23,882 bases of DNA from a virus. Shown here one piece after another: positions 1 through 6,710 of this stretch; position 1 is the first letter of the stretch, and every line of letters begins with the position of its first letter. The notes below the pieces were generated by a model, which saw nothing but the letters and a program-made list of their open reading frames with translations, did no database searches and was not told the DNA's origin. Where the stretch lies: positions 1 through 23,882 of the IMG/VR virus record IMGVR_UViG_3300044522_000855. One strand, 5' to 3'. Made by a program: the position numbers and the translations under genes.

Positions 1-209
1 ATGAAAAATATTTTATTGATAAAATTCAATTATTAATAGATAATGGTTTTCAATTACTAAAAGGAGATACTTTTGATGTAGAAGATTTAACCGTAGAATA
101 TGGCGATTATATCAATTATAAAGTTCGTGGAAGGCAAATATTTGTTTCGTCTGAAAATATTGAAATAATGTACTATATAGAGCTTCTACATCCACATCTG
201 GCAAAATAA
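1..209 (+). CDS. Unrecognised protein, 5'-truncated by window edge
   Basis: An open frame enters from the left edge (first full codon at 3) and ends with TAA at 207-209, giving the last 68 residues of a protein. It is acidic and rich in Asp, Glu and Tyr, with a stretch around 'VEDLTVEYGDYINYKV' followed by 'GRQIFVSSENIEIMYY'. The ATG at 1-3 is in another frame that stops after eleven codons, so it is not a start. It lies in the same direction as, and 30 bp upstream of, the winged-helix gene, so the two are probably co-transcribed. I recognise no family. That it is a real gene is inferred from its frame, composition and close packing with the next gene. Confidence 0.55.
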   Translation, partial: EKYFIDKIQLLIDNGFQLLKGDTFDVEDLTVEYGDYINYKVRGRQIFVSSENIEIMYYIELLHPHLAK

Positions 210-239
210 TAAAAAAAATAATTTAAAAAAAACAAAGTT

Positions 240-659
240 ATGGCAAGACAAACATCAATTAATTGTTACAATCAAATTAAAGCACAAGGGTTATTATCAA
301 AATTAAGATTAGCGACACATTATGCTATGTTGTATGCTTCGCCTTGTACTGCTGGAGAATTACAAAGCTACATTGACAACAATCAAATTAAAGTCAAACA
401 CGCTTGGAAATTATTATCTCAATTAAGGGATTTAGGAGTAGTGTACGAAAAAAACGAGAGAAAATGCAATGTTACTGGTAGAGTTGTTATAGAATGGGAT
501 TTAACAGATAAACTACCTATTAAGCCAACAAAACTTATTAATGCTAAACAACAAAGGGTTGAAAATGCTTTAGATGCTATGCGAGTGTTATACAAAAACA
601 AAATCACATCAAGTATTTTTGATTGGCAAGATGTGGCTAATTTAATTAGAAAAATATAA
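240..659 (+). CDS. Small winged-helix DNA-binding protein
   Basis: 139 aa. The pattern is that of a phage/plasmid winged-helix family: an N-terminal 'TSINCYNQIK' segment, a helical 'LLSKLRLATHYAML' region, a predicted recognition helix around residues 52-66 (KHAWKLLSQLRDLGV), and a wing with the motif 'YEKNERKCNVTGR' followed by 'VVIEWDLTDKLPIK'. Members of this family pair an N-terminal 'S..aY..Ik' segment with 'eLrd.GvI.....R...TGr.aivW', which matches here; this is from memory and was not searched. Role inferred: DNA-binding regulator or replication accessory. It heads a run of small genes (240-1638) with only 2-4 bp gaps or overlaps. Confidence 0.65.
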   Translation: MARQTSINCYNQIKAQGLLSKLRLATHYAMLYASPCTAGELQSYIDNNQIKVKHAWKLLSQLRDLGVVYEKNERKCNVTGRVVIEWDLTDKLPIKPTKLINAKQQRVENALDAMRVLYKNKITSSIFDWQDVANLIRKI

Positions 660-661
660 TT

Positions 662-907
662 ATGGCAAGAGTAACAGTAGATGTAGATTTAGACGATTTT
701 GATTTAGACGAACTTCTGGATGAAATTGAAGATAGGTATGGTTACGATAGAAATAAGCAAGAAATTGACGATTGGGCGAAGGACTTATTCGAGATTGAAC
801 GCCTTAACAACAACGTTAGATTAAGTCTTTTGGACACAATGAAGATTGATTTGCTTATGCGGAATTTAGATAAAATTAAACTTAACGATTTAGAAAATTT
901 AATTTAA
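662..907 (+). CDS. Small acidic protein, function unknown
   Basis: 81 aa, strongly acidic at its N-terminus: after 'MARVTVDVDLDDFDLDE' comes a nearly continuous run of Asp/Glu/Leu to about residue 25. The rest is helical with mixed charge and ends in 'LDKIKLNDLENLI'. The start follows the previous stop by 2 bp (TAATTATG), a spacing repeated at several junctions here, so it is probably translated from the same message. The acidic face could mimic DNA or bind a basic partner, but that is speculation; no family is recognised. Confidence 0.6.
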   Translation: MARVTVDVDLDDFDLDELLDEIEDRYGYDRNKQEIDDWAKDLFEIERLNNNVRLSLLDTMKIDLLMRNLDKIKLNDLENLI

Positions 908-911
908 GATT

Positions 912-1067
912 ATGGAACTTACATTACCAGAATTACGACTGCAATTAAAAGAGTTAAATAAGCAACTTGACAAACTTATGTTGCTAGGAAGTAATGACGA
1001 AAGCATCGTTGATAAAAAGAGAGAATTACAACAACAGATTAGGGATTTAAAAAATAAGAAAAAATGA
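912..1067 (+). CDS. 51-aa coiled-coil mini-protein
   Basis: A short gene reading MELTLPELRLQLKELNKQLD..., then a hydrophilic helix ending in 'QQQIRDLKNKKK'. Leucines are spaced as in a heptad coiled coil (residues 3-26 and 35-48) with a Gly-Ser-Asn-Asp break in the middle, consistent with a helical hairpin. The stop TGA overlaps the next start in ATGA (1064-1067), and the start lies 4 bp after the previous stop. That tight fit is the main argument that it is real despite its size. Function unknown; an oligomerising accessory protein would fit. Confidence 0.6.
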   Translation: MELTLPELRLQLKELNKQLDKLMLLGSNDESIVDKKRELQQQIRDLKNKKK

Positions 1068-1270
1068 CAAAATCAGAATTAATTTCCAAAGCACTTATGA
1101 CTTTAGGTGTTGGTGGGCAATTTTCAAAAGTGGAGTTTATTACTACCTATTGGGGCAAAAGTGATTATTTTGTGGAACGTAGCTTTGATGTTGCTTATTG
1201 TAAAGCAAAAAAAGAATTTCCAGATAGGGAGTTTAAGTGTAAAAGTAAAATAATAACCAGAATTAAATAG
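1064..1270 (+). CDS. Small unknown protein
   Basis: 68 aa, basic towards its C-terminus ('KAKKEFPDREFKCKSK'). Its first four bases overlap the previous gene's stop (ATGA), and the next gene starts 2 bp after its own stop, so it sits inside a translationally coupled run. The segment 'GGQFSKVEFITTYWGKSDYFVERSFDVAY' looks like a compact alpha/beta fold. The number of aromatic and basic residues would allow nucleic-acid binding, but no motif proves it and I recognise no family. Confidence 0.55.
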   Translation: MTKSELISKALMTLGVGGQFSKVEFITTYWGKSDYFVERSFDVAYCKAKKEFPDREFKCKSKIITRIK

Positions 1271-1272
1271 TT

Positions 1273-1638
1273 ATGAAAAAAGAAACAGTACAACAGATTT
1301 TTAGTAGAAAGGTTAATGACAACCTTATAGATGTGATTTTCGTAAAACCAACAGAAAATACAATTACACCAGAAGAAGAAATGCTTAAAGTTATGGATAG
1401 TCATAGAATTAAAGTACAATCGGTAGTGTTGCCTACAAAACACCAGCTTTATTCATTAAAAACGGAGGAGCAAGTGCTTAATTGGTTACAGAATAAAATT
1501 CATAATATTAATAGTGCTTTTCATCAAATTAATACGAAATACACCGAAGATGTTGAAAGAGTAAATTGGAATAACAATAAGATGCAAAATCAACGTTTTT
1601 TGGAAATAAAAAATCTATATAAAGAGAGGGTAGAATAA
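1273..1638 (+). CDS. Unknown protein with coiled-coil C-terminus
   Basis: 121 aa, last gene of the left-hand run. The N-terminal half (residues 1-60) looks globular and alternates short strands and helices. The C-terminal half (about 65-121) is a long polar helix rich in Asn, Gln, Glu and Arg, beginning 'EEQVLNWLQNKIHNINSAF'. It starts 2 bp after the preceding stop. No family or catalytic motif is recognised. It is followed by a 139-bp gap before the first membrane-protein gene, which probably marks a transcription-unit boundary. Confidence 0.55.
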   Translation: MKKETVQQIFSRKVNDNLIDVIFVKPTENTITPEEEMLKVMDSHRIKVQSVVLPTKHQLYSLKTEEQVLNWLQNKIHNINSAFHQINTKYTEDVERVNWNNNKMQNQRFLEIKNLYKERVE

Positions 1639-1777
1639 ATGCCTATTATCACGAATATACTAATTTGAAACATTGATTTGTATATTGTTCAGTTTATTTT
1701 CGTAATATTAATAATAAGTTTTAGTATATATTAGTATATTTACGCATAATTACGGATAATTTCTTATAAACAACGTT
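1639..1777 (+). promoter_or_regulatory. AT-rich gap, probable promoter region
   Basis: A 139-bp gap with no credible gene separates the small-gene run from the membrane-protein genes. It contains imperfect matches to the Bacteroidota -7 element (TAnnTTTG), such as TTGATTTG near 1675 and TATATTTA near 1735, and a short direct repeat (TAGTATAT) around 1722-1738. No match is as clean as those at 3985, 5957 and 7072, so a promoter is inferred from position and composition. Confidence 0.35.
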
Positions 1778-2389
1778 ATGAAAGCAACAAATTATATTAT
1801 AATTGGAGGTGGTGCATTAGCATTATTACTATTATTTAAAAATAAACAAAAGACAAAAGCAAGTACATCTAGTACTACTACTGGTGGAACTACTACTGGT
1901 GGAACTACTACTGGTGGAACTACTACTGGAGCAACTACTATTGGGGGAAATGCTACTGCTGGAACAAGTCAAGTAACATCTTTTCCAACCCCTACTTCAA
2001 ATGAACCAGAACAAGTATTTGGACTTGGATTGCCAATTGGAATGGATTTACCAATATTAACTGCTGGAACTGGAATACCAACGGAAGTTGCCGTTCAACA
2101 AGGAGGAGTTTCTACAATGCCTACACCAGCTATTACACCTCCACCACCTTTAGGAATTGAAGAAGGATTAGAACCGTTAAGAATTTATCCGACTGATGCA
2201 CCAAGACCGTATAGACCTACTGTAAATTTACCAGAATACCCATCTTACGGTAGAGAACCTGATGTAATAATGGAAAATACTTATAATACTCGACCATCTG
2301 ATACAACCCCTTGGGTTATACCAAGACCAACTGCACCTTATGCAGATATAAGACTTAATACTAGAGGAGATTATCGAGATTTAATGTAA
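1778..2389 (+). CDS. N-terminally anchored membrane protein with TTTGG and Pro-rich linker
   Basis: 203 aa. Residues about 5-21 (NYIIIGGGALALLLLF) form a single membrane span followed by basic residues (KNKQKTK), so the rest may be on either side of a membrane. Residues about 33-52 are repeats of Thr-Thr-Thr-Gly-Gly, and the remainder is rich in Pro, Thr and Gly without a globular core. The C-terminus (SDTTPWVIPRPTAPYADIR...) matches that of the next anchored protein (2469-3599), as does the N-terminus, so the two are paralogues that differ mainly in the linker. Anchor plus extended linker suggests a spacer that reaches across a gap, for example from a virion membrane to a capsid or across the periplasm. 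No enzyme motif is visible. Confidence 0.7.
   Translation: MKATNYIIIGGGALALLLLFKNKQKTKASTSSTTTGGTTTGGTTTGGTTTGATTIGGNATAGTSQVTSFPTPTSNEPEQVFGLGLPIGMDLPILTAGTGIPTEVAVQQGGVSTMPTPAITPPPPLGIEEGLEPLRIYPTDAPRPYRPTVNLPEYPSYGREPDVIMENTYNTRPSDTTPWVIPRPTAPYADIRLNTRGDYRDLM
1874..1932 (+). repeat. 15-bp tandem repeat coding TTTGG
   Basis: About four head-to-tail copies of a 15-bp unit (ACTACTACTGGTGGA) encode Thr-Thr-Thr-Gly-Gly. The first copies are nearly identical at DNA level and the last diverges (GGAGCAACTACTATTGGG). Recent slippage or unequal recombination is the likely origin, so copy number may vary between relatives. Confidence 0.85.
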
Positions 2390-2396
2390 ACACAAT

Positions 2397-2438
2397 ATTA
2401 CACAGAATAGTAAATTTATTTTGTTATATACTAATTAA
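2397..2438 (+). pseudogene. Remnant of the 5' end of a 3607-3924-like gene, start codon lost
   Basis: Immediately after the 1778-2389 gene the sequence reads ATT-ACA-CAG-AAT-AGT-AAA-TTT..., giving I-T-Q-N-S-K-F-I-L-L-Y-T-N-stop. The real gene at 3607 begins M-T-Q-N-T-K-L-A-L-I-Y-G-G. The DNA around both, starting with the preceding stop codon (TAAACACAATATTACACAG here, TAAATACAATATGACACAG at 3597), is almost the same. The ATG has become ATT and the frame stops after 13 codons. This shows that the unit [anchored linker gene plus start of the next gene] was duplicated in tandem and the extra copy of the third gene decayed. Confidence 0.75.
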
Positions 2439-2468
2439 ATAACATTTACTAATTTTAAATAAATTATT

Positions 2469-3599
2469 ATGAAATCAACAAACTATATAATAATCGGAGC
2501 AAGTGCAGTAGCATTATTCTTATTATGGAAGAAAATGGGAGAAGATAAATTAAAAACTACTGTTAATCCAATAATTCCTAAATTAGAAGAAGAAACTAAA
2601 CCTTTGCCAACTGTTGTTGATAAAGGTTCTATTATCACACCTAGTCCAGTAGATGTAGTGCCGACTAATAATAATCTGCAATTAGCTGAACAAGCAAGAT
2701 TAGCAGAAGTAGCTAGATTAAAATCAATAGAAACTGCAAGATTGGCTGAACAAGCAAGATTAGCAGAAATAGCTAGATTGGCTGAATTTTCAAGATTAGC
2801 TGAACAAGCAAGATTAGCAGAAGTAGCTAGATTAGCAGAAGTAGCTAGATTAAAAGCAATAGAAACTGCAAGATTAGCTGAACAAGCAAGATTGGCAGAA
2901 ATAGCAAGATTAAAAGCAATAGAAACTGCAAGATTAGCTGAACAAGCAAGATTAGCTGAACAAGCAAGATTAGCTGAACAAGCAAGATTGGCAGAAATAG
3001 CAAGATTGGCAGAAATAGCTAATTTGGCTCAATTTTCAAGATTAGAAGAACAATCAAGATTAGAAGAACAAGCAAGATTAGCAGAACAAGCAAGATTAGA
3101 AGAACAAGCAAGATTAGAAGAACAAGCAAGATTTGCTGAATTTTCAAGATTAGCGGAACAAGCAAGATTAGCAGAACAAGCAAGATTAGCAGAACAAGCA
3201 AGATTAGCAGAACGTGATTATATAATAGGTACTTATAATCCACGACCATCTAACACAACACCTTCGATTATGCCAACACCAACACCGTATGAATCTAATA
3301 TAAATTTACAAGAGTACCCATCTATTATACCTATGCCATCTGATACAACCCCTTGGGTTATGCCAACACCAGTGCGTGAAATTATAGAACCTACCGTAAA
3401 TTTACAACAGTTCCCATCTTATAATTCACAACTACTTGATACAACCACTTCGGTTATGCCAATATTAGAACCTTATATTGATGAAATAACTCCACTAGAA
3501 TATCAATCTAACACAGATAATTGGATTATACCAAGATTAACTAAAAGTTATGAAGATGCACGACCTTATAATCCAAAAGATTATCAATTTTTAATATAA
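2469..3599 (+). CDS. N-terminally anchored membrane protein with long RLAEQA helix
   Basis: 376 aa. A single N-terminal span (residues about 5-20, NYIIIGASAVALFLLW) is followed by basic residues. A Pro-rich stretch follows to residue 70. Residues about 71-248 are an uninterrupted array of RLAEQA/RLAEIA hexads with occasional 'RLKAIETA' insertions, strongly predicted as one long charged helix or coiled coil. The rest (250-376) is Pro/Thr-rich with repeated 'DTTPWVMPTP'-like blocks and a C-terminus like that of its paralogue at 1778-2389. The plan (anchor, long charged helix, Pro-rich region) resembles TolA/TonB-type periplasm-spanning proteins in architecture only; no TolA or TonB C-terminal domain is seen. 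If fully helical, about 178 residues would reach some 25 nm. Function is inferred to be a tether or spacer. Confidence 0.7.
   Translation: MKSTNYIIIGASAVALFLLWKKMGEDKLKTTVNPIIPKLEEETKPLPTVVDKGSIITPSPVDVVPTNNNLQLAEQARLAEVARLKSIETARLAEQARLAEIARLAEFSRLAEQARLAEVARLAEVARLKAIETARLAEQARLAEIARLKAIETARLAEQARLAEQARLAEQARLAEIARLAEIANLAQFSRLEEQSRLEEQARLAEQARLEEQARLEEQARFAEFSRLAEQARLAEQARLAEQARLAERDYIIGTYNPRPSNTTPSIMPTPTPYESNINLQEYPSIIPMPSDTTPWVMPTPVREIIEPTVNLQQFPSYNSQLLDTTTSVMPILEPYIDEITPLEYQSNTDNWIIPRLTKSYEDARPYNPKDYQFLI
2679..3213 (+). repeat. 18-bp tandem repeat array coding RLAEQA
   Basis: Roughly thirty copies of an 18-bp unit (AGATTAGCTGAACAAGCA and variants) encode Arg-Leu-Ala-Glu-Gln-Ala. Larger units made of several hexads plus AGATTAAAAGCAATAGAA (RLKAIE) occur three times, so both 18-bp and longer blocks have been duplicated. 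'GAATTTTCAAGA' (EFSR or similar) interrupts the array in a few places. Confidence 0.9.
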
Positions 3600-3606
3600 A
3601 TACAAT

Positions 3607-3924
3607 ATGACACAGAATACTAAATTAGCTTTGATATATGGTGGCGGAATAGTTTTTGCTTCCGCATTTGCTTATTACATATACTCAATGAAAAAAAATA
3701 AGCCAATTTTTTTGGAAGAAGTAATGATTGATGAAATTGAAGAAACGCCTACACTTCAACCTAAAAAGCCAAATCCATTTACGGAATTGCTTAATAAACC
3801 GTTACCAGCTTTTAGTTTTAAACCTACTGACTATTCAGTAAAAAATCCATTTGCCGATGTGAACACCGCAATAGCAAATGTTAACCCATTTAGTGTTTCT
3901 AATAGTAATGGAAGATTAGCATAA
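3607..3924 (+). CDS. Small N-terminally anchored membrane protein
   Basis: 105 aa. A hydrophobic segment at residues about 6-27 (KLALIYGGGIVFASAFAYYI) is followed by a basic patch (MKKNK), then an acidic stretch and a Pro/Asn/Phe-rich tail with repeated 'NPF' blocks (NPFTELL, NPFADV, NPFSV). It follows the previous anchored gene by 7 bp and ends the unit before a clear terminator. The N-terminal anchor matches the style of its two neighbours, but the sequence is not clearly homologous to them. It probably serves in the same membrane-associated structure; no family is recognised. Confidence 0.6.
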   Translation: MTQNTKLALIYGGGIVFASAFAYYIYSMKKNKPIFLEEVMIDEIEETPTLQPKKPNPFTELLNKPLPAFSFKPTDYSVKNPFADVNTAIANVNPFSVSNSNGRLA

Positions 3925-3950
3925 AAAAAACTTAAATAAATTATAAAATT

Positions 3951-3972
3951 AAGGGCAAATGCTCTTTTTTTT
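3951..3972 (+). terminator. Rho-independent terminator after the membrane-protein genes
   Basis: The stem AAGGGC/GCTCTT (six pairs, one G-U) with loop AAAT is followed by an eight-T run. It sits 26 bp after the stop at 3924 and just before the promoter at 3985, so it closes the 1778-3924 unit. Confidence 0.75.
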
Positions 3973-3984
3973 ATCTTTTATTAT

Positions 3985-3992
3985 TATATTTG
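3985..3992 (+). promoter_or_regulatory. Promoter -7 element TATATTTG
   Basis: A perfect match to the Bacteroidota sigma-factor -7 consensus TAnnTTTG, here extended to TATATTTGTA, 25 bp upstream of the ATG at 4018 and directly after a terminator. The upstream -33 element is not clear because of the T-rich run. It should drive 4018-5890. Confidence 0.7.
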
Positions 3993-4017
3993 TACCAACA
4001 ACCTAAATAAAATAAAA

Positions 4018-4299
4018 ATGGCAAAACCAAGAGGTCTTAAAAATCAAGTGTTAACATTGAGAGCAGAAGGAAAATCCTATCGTATTATTCAAAAAGAATT
4101 AAATTGCTCCAGAGGAACTATTAATTATCATTGCAAGGAAAATGATATGACAGATATTGGAATGAAAATTCATCCAATAACTAATGAACTTAAAGTTCAA
4201 ATTGCTGAATATTGCACATCTAATACAAGTGTTAAAGCAAGTGAGAATTTTGGTTTGTCCTTATCTACCGTTAAAAAATACAGAAAATATCAAGGGTAA
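4018..4299 (+). CDS. Double helix-turn-helix DNA-binding protein
   Basis: 93 aa. Two HTH units are visible. The first is at residues about 8-40, with 'LRAEGKSYRIIQKELNCS' leading into the recognition helix 'RGTINYHCKEN'. The second is at about 58-93, with 'AEYCTSNTSVKASENFGLS' leading into 'LSTVKKYRKYQ'. Both have the spacing of homeodomain-like/resolvase-type HTHs. There is no effector or catalytic domain. It is the first gene after a terminator and a strong promoter, typical for a regulator. Targets unknown; the promoters sharing TATATTTGTA would be the first to test. Confidence 0.75.
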   Translation: MAKPRGLKNQVLTLRAEGKSYRIIQKELNCSRGTINYHCKENDMTDIGMKIHPITNELKVQIAEYCTSNTSVKASENFGLSLSTVKKYRKYQG

Positions 4300-4304
4300 A
4301 ACCA

Positions 4305-5177
4305 ATGAAAAAAAATTATTCATTAAGAATATTCAATCTTTTAGCAAAGAGGGTTTATAAGCTATCTAAAAAAAGAAAGTTAGGTTGGAAATGGAGAGAT
4401 GCTCAAAAGTGGACTTCCGCTAATCTATTCCAGCTTTATAAAGGTAAACCAATTTCTAAAATTAGAGTAACAGAAGTTGACCAAGTTATTGTTGGTATTT
4501 TAGATGCTACACCAACGACTACTGGAGTACCTACACCTAAACCAGCACCAACAGTTTGTTTTGATGTTTTTAATATTCCTACAAAGGATTTAAAGGACAT
4601 TAACTGGTGGATGTTAGCCGACCAAGTTGCTTTTTTTGATAACAACCTTAATATGAGAGTTGCTATTGGAACTACAATTGATACTGGAATAGTACAAAAG
4701 TTTGAATTACCAAACTTAAATGAAACAGTTGAGGATTTGCGTAGAGCTGGATATGGTTCAGATGAATTGATTATTTTTAGAATTTTAGTTGCTCCTAACA
4801 AAAGCGATGATGGTAAACCTTGCTCGTATTATGTATTAGCTACATTAGAAGGTTCTCCTTTAGATACGGTTACTTCACAAGAAGAAGTTGTTAAGATTGT
4901 TACAGAAAGCGATTTGCCTTTAGATATTAAAAAGGAACGTGAACTTAAAGTGCAAATTAGACAAGAAAAAATTGATGACAGAATTGCCAAGAAAAAATCT
5001 AAAGAGAGATTGCGACCATCAAAAGTTGAAGGTCAAGATGAAGCCGAGAAAAAACAGATTGAAGAAACTTTAAAAAATTTAGAAAGTCTTTATGCTAAAA
5101 AATTAATTTCCAAAGAGTTATTTCAAGCTAACGTAAAAGAATTAAAAACTAAATTGAGATTAGGAGGACAAATTTAA
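4305..5177 (+). CDS. Unknown phage protein with SHOCT-like C-terminal segment
   Basis: 290 aa. The N-terminus is very basic (residues 1-45, including 'LSKKRKLGWKWRDAQKW'). A Pro/Thr-rich linker (about 67-82) precedes an alpha/beta-looking core (about 85-205) and a highly charged helical region (210-250). The last about 35 residues, with 'LESLYAKKLISKELFQANVK', resemble the SHOCT short oligomerisation motif (L..Ly..g.It.eEF...k..L). A basic N-terminus plus oligomerisation tail suggests a DNA-associated or scaffold protein, but this is inference. It starts 5 bp after the double-HTH gene and ends 2 bp before the next one, so it belongs to that operon. Confidence 0.6.
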   Translation: MKKNYSLRIFNLLAKRVYKLSKKRKLGWKWRDAQKWTSANLFQLYKGKPISKIRVTEVDQVIVGILDATPTTTGVPTPKPAPTVCFDVFNIPTKDLKDINWWMLADQVAFFDNNLNMRVAIGTTIDTGIVQKFELPNLNETVEDLRRAGYGSDELIIFRILVAPNKSDDGKPCSYYVLATLEGSPLDTVTSQEEVVKIVTESDLPLDIKKERELKVQIRQEKIDDRIAKKKSKERLRPSKVEGQDEAEKKQIEETLKNLESLYAKKLISKELFQANVKELKTKLRLGGQI

Positions 5178-5179
5178 TT

Positions 5180-5890
5180 ATGGATAACCAAGAAGAAAAA
5201 CTTAAAAGAGTTTATTCAAAAATTAAGGTTAACAGATTTTACGACAGATTAGTTAAAGGTAAAGGTAATTTCCTTGTACGGTTTGGTAGTGAATGTAATG
5301 AACTTATTTTTGATAATGTACACAATGTATTTGCAACCGAGAATAAAAATTTTCCCTCAAAGATGATTTTTTTATTTAATATGGTTCAAAACGATGTTAG
5401 GAAATTCCTTGACATAAACCCTTATATTGATGTACCGCCTAGAAAAAATGTTGCAGAGTTCAACTATAAATACGATGACGAAGTTGGTACATTAACTGCT
5501 ACCGATTTAGACCACGCATTTTGGAGAATTGCATACGTTAAAGGTTACATTAGAAAAGAAACCTATACTAGAGGTTTGAATCCACTTGCTAAAGCATTAC
5601 GCCTAGCTACACTTTCAGTTTTAGGTAGAGGTAAGAAATTTGATAGATACGAAAATGGAACGTTTGTAGAAACTATTGTGCGTAAAAAATCCGATGATAC
5701 CTTGCAAAAAGTTTATGTTGATATTCGATACTCTTGCTACTTTATGATGTACGAACTTTCAGAATTACTTAAAGACGATTTCGAGAGTTGGAAAACAGAT
5801 TGCATTTACTACCGAGATACCCCAGAAAACAGACAGATTGTGCATAACTACTTTGAGGAGAGAGAAATGCTTTTTAAACAACTGATATAA
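5180..5890 (+). CDS. Protein with possible compact DNA-polymerase palm motifs
   Basis: 236 aa. Three segments in the right order recall family B/protein-primed polymerase palms. A motif A-like 'TATDLDHAFWRIAYVKGYI' spans residues 106-124. A basic motif B-like helix 'AKALRLATLSVLGRGKK' spans 137-153. A motif C-like 'SWKTDCIYYRDTPENR' spans 203-218 (compare DTDS in known enzymes; D109/D111 and D207 would be the metal ligands). It is far shorter than any standard polymerase (500 aa or more), lacks an exonuclease domain, and has only about 30 residues between A and B, so it may be a non-catalytic relative or something else. It is last in the 4018-5890 operon. I am confident that it is a real gene; the polymerase reading is a hypothesis. 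Confidence 0.65.
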   Translation: MDNQEEKLKRVYSKIKVNRFYDRLVKGKGNFLVRFGSECNELIFDNVHNVFATENKNFPSKMIFLFNMVQNDVRKFLDINPYIDVPPRKNVAEFNYKYDDEVGTLTATDLDHAFWRIAYVKGYIRKETYTRGLNPLAKALRLATLSVLGRGKKFDRYENGTFVETIVRKKSDDTLQKVYVDIRYSCYFMMYELSELLKDDFESWKTDCIYYRDTPENRQIVHNYFEEREMLFKQLI

Positions 5891-5956
5891 ATAAACTTTA
5901 CACTTATATTATTTATTATTTTTTATAATATTTTTATTTTATATAATAATTTTATT

Positions 5957-5964
5957 TATATTTG
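5957..5964 (+). promoter_or_regulatory. Promoter -7 element TATATTTG
   Basis: A perfect TAnnTTTG match, followed by TA as in the promoter at 3985, 20 bp before the ATG at 5984. It lies in a 93-bp AT-only gap after the 4018-5890 unit. The leader ends in ACCAAGAAAA, resembling the leader motif seen elsewhere in the window. It should drive 5984-7031. Confidence 0.7.
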
Positions 5965-5983
5965 TATTATTAAACCAAGAAAA

Positions 5984-6283
5984 ATGAACTTAAAGACAAC
6001 ACCGTTTTCTGATTACGAAAACAAAAAAAACTATGAAATTTCTAGCTTTAACGAGTTAGGTATGAACATTAACATTCTTAATGAAGTAACCCAATACCAT
6101 AAGATACCAAGCGGTAACTTTTATAAGTTTGGAGTTATTATTGACGATGTTTTTAATTGGTACTTTAATGCAGTTCCAGTAGCCGATAGTAGAATCAAAA
6201 TGAGAGAAATTTATAGTGCTATCTTACAAGTTAACAATGGTACTAATAACAAACCTTTCATTTATAAAGTAAAAAGACTATGA
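5984..6283 (+). CDS. Small unknown protein
   Basis: 99 aa, first gene behind the promoter at 5957. Mixed alpha/beta composition with many aromatic residues; the central part 'GVIIDDVFNWYFNAVPVADSR' looks like a strand followed by a helix. No signal peptide, membrane span or catalytic motif. Its stop overlaps the next start (ATGA at 6280-6283), so the two are translationally coupled. Not recognised. Confidence 0.6.
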   Translation: MNLKTTPFSDYENKKNYEISSFNELGMNINILNEVTQYHKIPSGNFYKFGVIIDDVFNWYFNAVPVADSRIKMREIYSAILQVNNGTNNKPFIYKVKRL

Positions 6284-6708
6284 AACGTATTCCAAAAGAA
6301 TTAGCCGATAAAATGGTTATGGAAGTTTTAGTTACGATTGGAAAAAACGCAGATGTGAGTGATGTGTTTGCAAAAAATTCAATGGACATTATGCAAAACG
6401 AAACTGATAATTCTGTTCTTACTGGTATTCTATTAAGCAAAGCAAAACCTTGTCTGTTTGACGATAACGAAATTGATATGAAGCTAACTATCTTGTCAGC
6501 ACTTCAAACTGTTTTTACATATACGATTGAAGAAAATGATACTGAATTTAATTTCAATAAAGATTTAGCAAAGAATTTTGAAAAAAATAATTTTGACAAA
6601 TGTGCGGATAGCACTAAACTAGACTTTGCGTTAAACCAATTTGTAAATGCTTTTTTTGAATACGAAAGATTAGAAAAAAAATACCCAGAATTAATGAAAA
6701 TTATGTAA
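6280..6708 (+). CDS. Unknown, mostly helical protein
   Basis: 142 aa, acidic and almost entirely helical by composition, with 'FAKNSMDIMQNETDNSVLTG' early and a C-terminal helical part (about 95-142) rich in Asn, Phe and Lys. It is coupled to the preceding gene by an ATGA overlap and to the next by a 2-bp gap, forming a three-gene unit (5984-7031). No recognisable motif; a role in replication or host takeover can only be guessed from its neighbours. Confidence 0.6.
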   Translation: MKRIPKELADKMVMEVLVTIGKNADVSDVFAKNSMDIMQNETDNSVLTGILLSKAKPCLFDDNEIDMKLTILSALQTVFTYTIEENDTEFNFNKDLAKNFEKNNFDKCADSTKLDFALNQFVNAFFEYERLEKKYPELMKIM

Positions 6709-6710
6709 TT

